A DNA stretch of 9,096 nucleotides from an uncultured Phycisphaerae bacterium (GTDB taxonomy: Bacteria > Planctomycetota > Phycisphaerae > Sedimentisphaerales > Anaerohalosphaeraceae), in contig CALETL010000038.1 of assembly GCA_937920485.1 (NCBI GenBank), forward strand, positions 1 through 9,096, in the 5' to 3' direction. The notes under the pieces are model-generated. The model saw only the letters and a program-made list of their open reading frames with translations, had not been told where the DNA came from and made no database searches. The translations under genes were made by a program, and so were the position numbers. Shown here piece by piece: positions 6,113 to 9,096 of this stretch. Positions within the stretch are counted from its first letter, which is position 1. The number at the start of each line of letters is the position of its first letter.

Positions 6113-7297
6113 TTATTCTTCCTCGTCAAGCACTTCACCGAGAATGGCAACGGCCTGATCTATTTCTTCCTTTGTGACCGTCATCGAAGGCATAAATCGA
6201 AGGACGGTTTCCTGTGTACAATTGATACGCAGGCCTTTTTCAAGGCACCGGCCCACAATATTTGCTCCGGGAACAGCCAGTTGCAAAGCCAGCATCAAAC
6301 CCTTGCCCCGGATATGGTCGATGATCGGGTATTTTTCTTTTAGTTCTTCGAGTTTTTCACGAGTATACTGTCCTGTCTGTTTCGCATTGTCAAGCAGGCC
6401 CTCTTCTTCGATCGCTTCAATAACGGCAACACCAGCAGCACATGCTAACGGATTGCCGCCAAATGTAGAGGCATGTGTACCGGGAACGAGCGAAGCGGCG
6501 ATTTCCGGTCGTGCCATCATAGCGCCGATGGCCAGACCACCGCCCAGCGCTTTGGCCAGCGTGATAATATCCGGCGTAATATCATAATGCTGGTAGCCGA
6601 ACCATTGTCCCGTTCGTCCCATACCTGTCTGCACTTCGTCAAGGATCATCAGGGCGCCATGGGCGTCGCACAAGTCCCGGATCGTCTGCATATATTCGGC
6701 AGTTGCTTCGTGAACGCCGCCTTCACCCTGAATCGGCTCGATCATGACCGCTGCAACTTCGTCATCAAATGCTTCCTGTAAAGCATCAATGTCATTGTAG
6801 GGGACATAGACAAAACCAGGCGGCAAGGGCAGAAAACCTTCATGGTATTTTGGCTGTCCGGTTGCGGTTACCGCTGCAAAGGTTCGACCATGGAAGCTTT
6901 TTTCTGCAGTAATAAATTTGTATTTCTCTTTGGGTGTGTGCCTGCGTGCAAGTTTAAGCGCGGCTTCATTAGCCTCGGCCCCGCTGTTACAGAAGAAGCT
7001 TTTGCCGCCGAATGCCCGTTCAGAAAGCATCTTCGCTAACTGTCCCTGTAAAGTGATATAGAACGTATTATCAATGTGAATCAACTCGCTCACTTGTTTT
7101 TGGACGGCTTCAACCACTTTCGGATGGCAGTGGCCGATACCGCTGACCGCCCAGCCGGGAAACATGTCCAATATCTCATTACCTTCGAGATCCCACAATT
7201 TGTTATTGAGTCCCTTTGTGATGACCTTCGGCAGTCGACCGTAGTTGGCGATCACGTATTTATCAAACAATGCAATTACATCCTGAGTATTCATCAT
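6113..7297 (-). CDS. argD: Acetylornithine aminotransferase
   Basis: This 394-residue class III, pyridoxal-phosphate-dependent aminotransferase converts N-acetylglutamate semialdehyde and glutamate to N-acetylornithine and 2-oxoglutarate. Signatures seen are 'NSGAEANEAALKLAR' (104-118, cofactor phosphate loop), 'SFHGRT' (134-139), 'IEPIQGEGG' (186-194), 'ILDEVQTGMGRTG' (218-230, with Asp220 contacting the pyridine ring), and the Schiff-base Lys249 in 'LAKALGGG'. 'HASTFGGNPLACAAG' (275-289) and 'RGKGLMLAL' (330-338) follow. Length and order match ArgD. Class III enzymes can also accept succinylornithine or related omega-amines, but its place between argB and argF fixes the likely role. Two adjacent ATG codons (7297 and 7294) are possible starts, with only a weak GAGAG ahead. 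It follows argB by 33 bases and precedes argF by 2. Confidence 0.96.
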   Translation of the reverse strand: MMNTQDVIALFDKYVIANYGRLPKVITKGLNNKLWDLEGNEILDMFPGWAVSGIGHCHPKVVEAVQKQVSELIHIDNTFYITLQGQLAKMLSERAFGGKSFFCNSGAEANEAALKLARRHTPKEKYKFITAEKSFHGRTFAAVTATGQPKYHEGFLPLPPGFVYVPYNDIDALQEAFDDEVAAVMIEPIQGEGGVHEATAEYMQTIRDLCDAHGALMILDEVQTGMGRTGQWFGYQHYDITPDIITLAKALGGGLAIGAMMARPEIAASLVPGTHASTFGGNPLACAAGVAVIEAIEEEGLLDNAKQTGQYTREKLEELKEKYPIIDHIRGKGLMLALQLAVPGANIVGRCLEKGLRINCTQETVLRFMPSMTVTKEEIDQAVAILGEVLDEEE

Positions 7298-7330
7298 TAA
7301 CTCTCACTCTTTGAAGTCTAAAACATAAAA

Positions 7331-8206
7331 CTATTTTATGATCTGTGTTCCGATTCCTTTATCTGTATATATTTCCAATAACAGCGAATGTGGAATTCGT
7401 CCGTCGATAATATGTGCTTTTCCGACACCACCGTCCAGGGCTGTAATACACGCTTCGACTTTGGGCATCATGCCCGATGCAATGATTCCGTTTTTGATCA
7501 TTTCTTCGATCTCTGCTTCGCTGACGCTTGAAATACAACTTTCCGGGTCATCCATATCCATCCGGATGCCGTGGGTATCACTGAGAACAACAAGCTTTTC
7601 AGCTTTAACTGCTGCGGCAACATGACCGGCGACACTGTCGGCATTGATATTCAATTTGCCGCCGGTTTTTGATCGTGCAACCGGCGCGATCACAGGGATA
7701 ACCCCATTGCTGCACAGCGTTGTTAATAAATCCGCATTGATCTCTGTGGTCTTTCCAACCATGCCTAAATCGAGTTTGCGGCCATCTTCGCCTTCCAGCC
7801 GCAGTGTTTCAGCAAAGACGGCACAACTGCTCAGAGAATGCAGTCCCATCGCCTTAACTTCCATGTCATTAAGAACAGTGCAAATCGGCTGATTGACCTT
7901 GTTAATCAGTGTATGTTCAACGATAGCCAGAGTACGATCATCAGTATAGCGTCTGCCGTGAACCCAGACCGGTTCCAATCCCGCCTCATTCATTGCCGCG
8001 GTAATGGCCTTGCCGCCGCCGTGAACCAAAATCGGGTGAATTCCGACGACAGACATAAAGACGACATCGGCCAGCAGTTTTTTCTGAAGACCCAAGTCAT
8101 CCAGAATGCTGCCGCCCAATTTGACGACGACGGTTTTGCCCTTAAAGCTGCGGATGTACTCCATGGCTTCGATCAGGGCTTTTGCTTTTTCAATTGCCTG
8201 TTCCAT
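7331..8206 (-). CDS. argB: Acetylglutamate kinase, probably arginine-inhibited type
   Basis: This 291-residue amino-acid kinase phosphorylates N-acetylglutamate with ATP, the second step of arginine synthesis. Motifs seen are 'VVKLGGS' (27-33, catalytic Lys29 and Gly loop), 'LVHGGGKAI' (61-69, substrate and phosphate site), 'NINADSVAGHVA' (186-197), 'LVVLSDTHGI' (205-214) and 'MPKVEA' (247-252, Lys249). It is longer than the E. coli type because of an N-terminal helix of about 20 residues. It ends with 'LLLEIYTDKGIGTQI', a C-terminal pattern known from hexameric, arginine-feedback-inhibited kinases, so end-product inhibition is inferred. The ATG at 8206 has AAAGGAA (8217-8211) just upstream. 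It is the first protein gene after tRNA-Thr, 65 bases downstream of that tRNA, and probably heads the argB-argD-argF-rdgB unit. Confidence 0.96.
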   Translation of the reverse strand: MEQAIEKAKALIEAMEYIRSFKGKTVVVKLGGSILDDLGLQKKLLADVVFMSVVGIHPILVHGGGKAITAAMNEAGLEPVWVHGRRYTDDRTLAIVEHTLINKVNQPICTVLNDMEVKAMGLHSLSSCAVFAETLRLEGEDGRKLDLGMVGKTTEINADLLTTLCSNGVIPVIAPVARSKTGGKLNINADSVAGHVAAAVKAEKLVVLSDTHGIRMDMDDPESCISSVSEAEIEEMIKNGIIASGMMPKVEACITALDGGVGKAHIIDGRIPHSLLLEIYTDKGIGTQIIK

Positions 8207-8241
8207 ATAGTTCCTTTGAAAAAAGGCGTTTGGGAACCTTC

Positions 8242-8262
8242 TTTGGGCTGAATTTACCCAAA
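8242..8262 (-). other. Small hairpin between tRNA-Thr and argB
   Basis: TTTGGG (8242-8247) and CCCAAA (8257-8262) form a 6-base inverted repeat around a 9-base loop in the leader between tRNA-Thr and argB. On the minus strand it is not followed by a T-run, so it is not a terminator. It could be a processing or leader element, or chance. A T-rich stretch (8271-8264 read on the minus strand) lies between the tRNA end and this hairpin. Confidence 0.3.
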
Positions 8263-8271
8263 ATATAAAAA

Positions 8272-8343
8272 AGCCAACGGAGGGAATCGAACCCTCAACC
8301 GCCGGTTTACAAAACCGGTGCTCTACCGTTGAGCTACATTGGC
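8272..8343 (-). tRNA. tRNA-Thr (anticodon UGU)
   Basis: Read on the minus strand a complete cloverleaf forms. The acceptor GCCAATG pairs with CGTTGGC (one G-U pair), the D stem is GCTC/GAGC, and the anticodon stem CCGGT/ACCGG encloses the loop TTTGTAA with anticodon TGT, reading ACA threonine codons. The variable loop has five bases, and the T arm is GAGGG-TTCGAAT-CCCTC. The discriminator base is T (8272), and CCA is not encoded, so it must be added by CCA-adding enzyme. It lies just upstream of argB on the same strand and may share its transcript. Confidence 0.96.
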
Positions 8344-8357
8344 CTGTATTGTGTCAA

Positions 8358-8371
8358 TGACTGTACAGTCA
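8358..8371. promoter_or_regulatory. 14-base perfect palindrome upstream of tRNA-Thr/argB, candidate operator
   Basis: TGACTGTACAGTCA is its own reverse complement and ends 14 bases before the 5' end of tRNA-Thr. On the minus strand TAGAAT (8377-8372) adjoins it and could be a -10 box, although the -35 region is weak. In that case the palindrome would lie across the transcription start, a classic repressor position. It does not match the ArgR or LexA consensus sequences I know. The palindrome is certain; its function is inference. Confidence 0.4.
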
Positions 8372-8611
8372 ATTCTAAAAGAGCAGTTCTTTAAGAAAAA
8401 GCGAATTCTACTTGCCGAACCCGCTAAATTCAAGCTTTTTTAGGGAAAATTGATGTCAATTCAAACACAATGGGAAAGATGAGTGATTTTTTCATAAGTC
8501 TTTTCAAGTAAAAATGATAAATGCGATATTTTCCGTATGCATCCAAAGCTTTCGACCGGCGGGTTTTTGCAAAGGATTTCTGAAAAATCATCATTTTTAT
8601 CAAGTGCTGCC

Positions 8612-8640
8612 TTGCCAGAAGGTCTTTTTTGTGTTAAATA
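8612..8640 (+). promoter_or_regulatory. Predicted promoter of tRNA-Ala
   Basis: TTGCCA (8612-8617) is followed by 17 bases and TAAATA (8635-8640), a plausible sigma70-type pair. The predicted start falls near 8647, about 8 bases before the mature tRNA 5' end, which is typical for a tRNA transcript with a short 5' leader. Confidence 0.55.
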
Positions 8641-8654
8641 ATACGGTTCCATCA

Positions 8655-8727
<73 letters not shown>

Positions 8728-8799
8728 TTTTATTAAGTCACTCCAGAGAAAGAGCTTACAATCTTTTTTTTAAGACCCCTTTACAGGATATTTCAGCTA

Positions 8800-8864
8800 T
8801 TGTAACTTGAATTGTAACCGGAATAATCATTTTTTATAACTTTTGGTTACAAGGAGAGTTACAA
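8800..8864 (+). repeat. Four mirrored TTGTAAC/GTTACAA repeats around the integrase promoter
   Basis: TTGTAAC occurs at 8800-8806 and 8812-8818, and its reverse complement GTTACAA at 8846-8852 and 8858-8864. Each pair has the same 5-base gap, and a 27-base centre separates the two pairs. The inner pair extends to eight bases (TTGTAACC/GGTTACAA). The second copy overlaps a possible -35 and the third the likely transcription start. The Shine-Dalgarno AAGGAG lies across the third copy's end and the gap before the fourth, and the fourth ends right before the ATG. This is a good candidate for an autoregulatory operator or recombinase binding array. Confidence 0.75.
8812..8840 (+). promoter_or_regulatory. 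Predicted promoter of the integrase-like gene
   Basis: TTGTAA (8812-8817), 17 bases, then TATAAC (8835-8840) make a reasonable sigma70-type promoter with a start near 8847. Its -35 coincides with the second TTGTAAC repeat, so a protein bound there would block polymerase. A weaker alternative is TTTACA (8780-8785) with TAACTT (8803-8808). Confidence 0.45.
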
Positions 8865-9096
8865 ATGGACAGAGTCAATCGAAAAAAGAAACGCCCGCAA
8901 ATCCCTGGCTCATTTTATCAGCGGAACGGACGATGGTGGTGGAAAGTCCAGTTGCCCGGAGACAAAGCCCCCAAAGCTATGGCATTGAAACCCCACGGTT
9001 CCAAGTATGCCACTACGGATCTTCAGGTCGCCCGCGAAGTGGCGCTCAATCTCTACCAACAGGTGATCTTCAAATCGAACACATCCCCATCCATTG
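8865..9096 (+). CDS. Probable site-specific integrase, N-terminal part (cut by window end)
   Basis: The frame opens at ATG 8865 after an excellent Shine-Dalgarno (AAGGAGAG, 8851-8858) and runs for 77 codons without a stop to the window edge. The start MDRVNRKKKRPQ is strongly basic. It is followed by 'PGSFYQRNGRWWWKVQLPG' (14-32), 'ALKPHGSKYATTDLQVA' (40-56) and a helix-like 'REVALNLYQQVIF'. This resembles, from memory, N-terminal arm-type DNA-binding regions of planctomycete tyrosine recombinases. The catalytic Arg/His/Tyr residues would lie beyond the window, so the assignment rests on sequence style and on its place next to a tRNA gene. If correct it would insert or excise a mobile element at the tRNA. 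It could instead be another DNA-binding protein. Confidence 0.5.
   Translation, partial: MDRVNRKKKRPQIPGSFYQRNGRWWWKVQLPGDKAPKAMALKPHGSKYATTDLQVAREVALNLYQQVIFKSNTSPSI

Larger units (their letters stand above)
8344..8654. other. Intergenic region between divergent tRNA units, no gene seen
   Basis: This 311-base AT-rich stretch separates the minus-strand tRNA-Thr/arg unit from the plus-strand tRNA-Ala. It holds a 14-base perfect palindrome (8358-8371), a second palindrome AATTGA-TG-TCAATT (8448-8461), an A/T hairpin AAAAAT-CATC-ATTTTT (8583-8598), and the tRNA-Ala promoter (8612-8640). Open frames crossing it have no ribosome-binding sites, and none looks like a protein. Confidence 0.6.

Noticed and set aside
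6174..6587. Plus-strand frame of 137 codons opposite argD
   Set aside because: It is antisense to conserved aminotransferase coding sequence, low in complexity (Ser/Pro/Arg-rich), and has no start signals.
7838..8251. Plus-strand frame of 137 codons opposite argB
   Set aside because: It is the shadow of a clear acetylglutamate kinase gene, and its residues show no domain.
8461..8652. Open frame of 63 codons on the minus strand
   Set aside because: It starts at the tRNA-Ala edge without a ribosome-binding site, lies over the tRNA-Ala promoter, and its composition looks random.
8745..8771. AAAGA/TCTTT stem with a T8 run as a tRNA-Ala terminator
   Set aside because: The stem is A/T with wobbles and uses up the T-run it would need as a tail; the T-run alone may still weaken elongation.

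Overview
The window looks like a piece of a planctomycete chromosome, most likely of the Phycisphaerae type. The evidence is three consecutive genes ending in PEP-CTERM sorting tails (Pro-Glu-Pro, short hydrophobic segment, Arg/Lys end), a DNA topoisomerase I with three C-terminal zinc fingers followed by an unusual GroES-like protein, and an integrase-like N-terminus of a style I associate with planctomycetes. No ribosomal RNA or lineage marker is present, so this assignment is an inference.

Layout. (1) 1-1601, plus strand: the tail of one PEP-CTERM gene, two complete PEP-CTERM genes in close tandem, then a structured non-coding stretch ending in a strong intrinsic terminator. These proteins should be exported and processed at the envelope by an exosortase-type system that is not encoded here. 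(2) 1640-4361, minus strand: topA and a 111-aa GroES-like gene overlapping it by 14 bases, with a good sigma70-type promoter upstream (4445-4473). (3) 4538-8343, minus strand: a compact cluster read in the order tRNA-Thr(UGU), argB, argD, argF, rdgB. ArgB, ArgD and ArgF perform the second, fourth and carbamoylation steps of arginine synthesis. argC, argJ/argA/argE, argG and argH are not in the window. RdgB is a house-cleaning nucleotide pyrophosphatase that shares the transcription unit by position. (4) 8344-8654: a 311-base stretch without a gene, holding a 14-base perfect palindrome near the start of the tRNA-Thr/arg unit and a promoter for the next tRNA. (5) 8655-9096, plus strand: tRNA-Ala(GGC), then an integrase-like gene cut by the window end. 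Its promoter and ribosome-binding site are embedded in four mirrored copies of a 7-base repeat.

Most of the window is ordinary housekeeping sequence. I do not see a complete new defence, mobile or metabolic system. The signals most worth a second look are the mirrored repeat operator in front of the integrase-like gene, the nested stem structure before the plus-strand terminator, the topA/GroES-like overlap, and the PEP-CTERM tandem with an InlB-like repeat protein.
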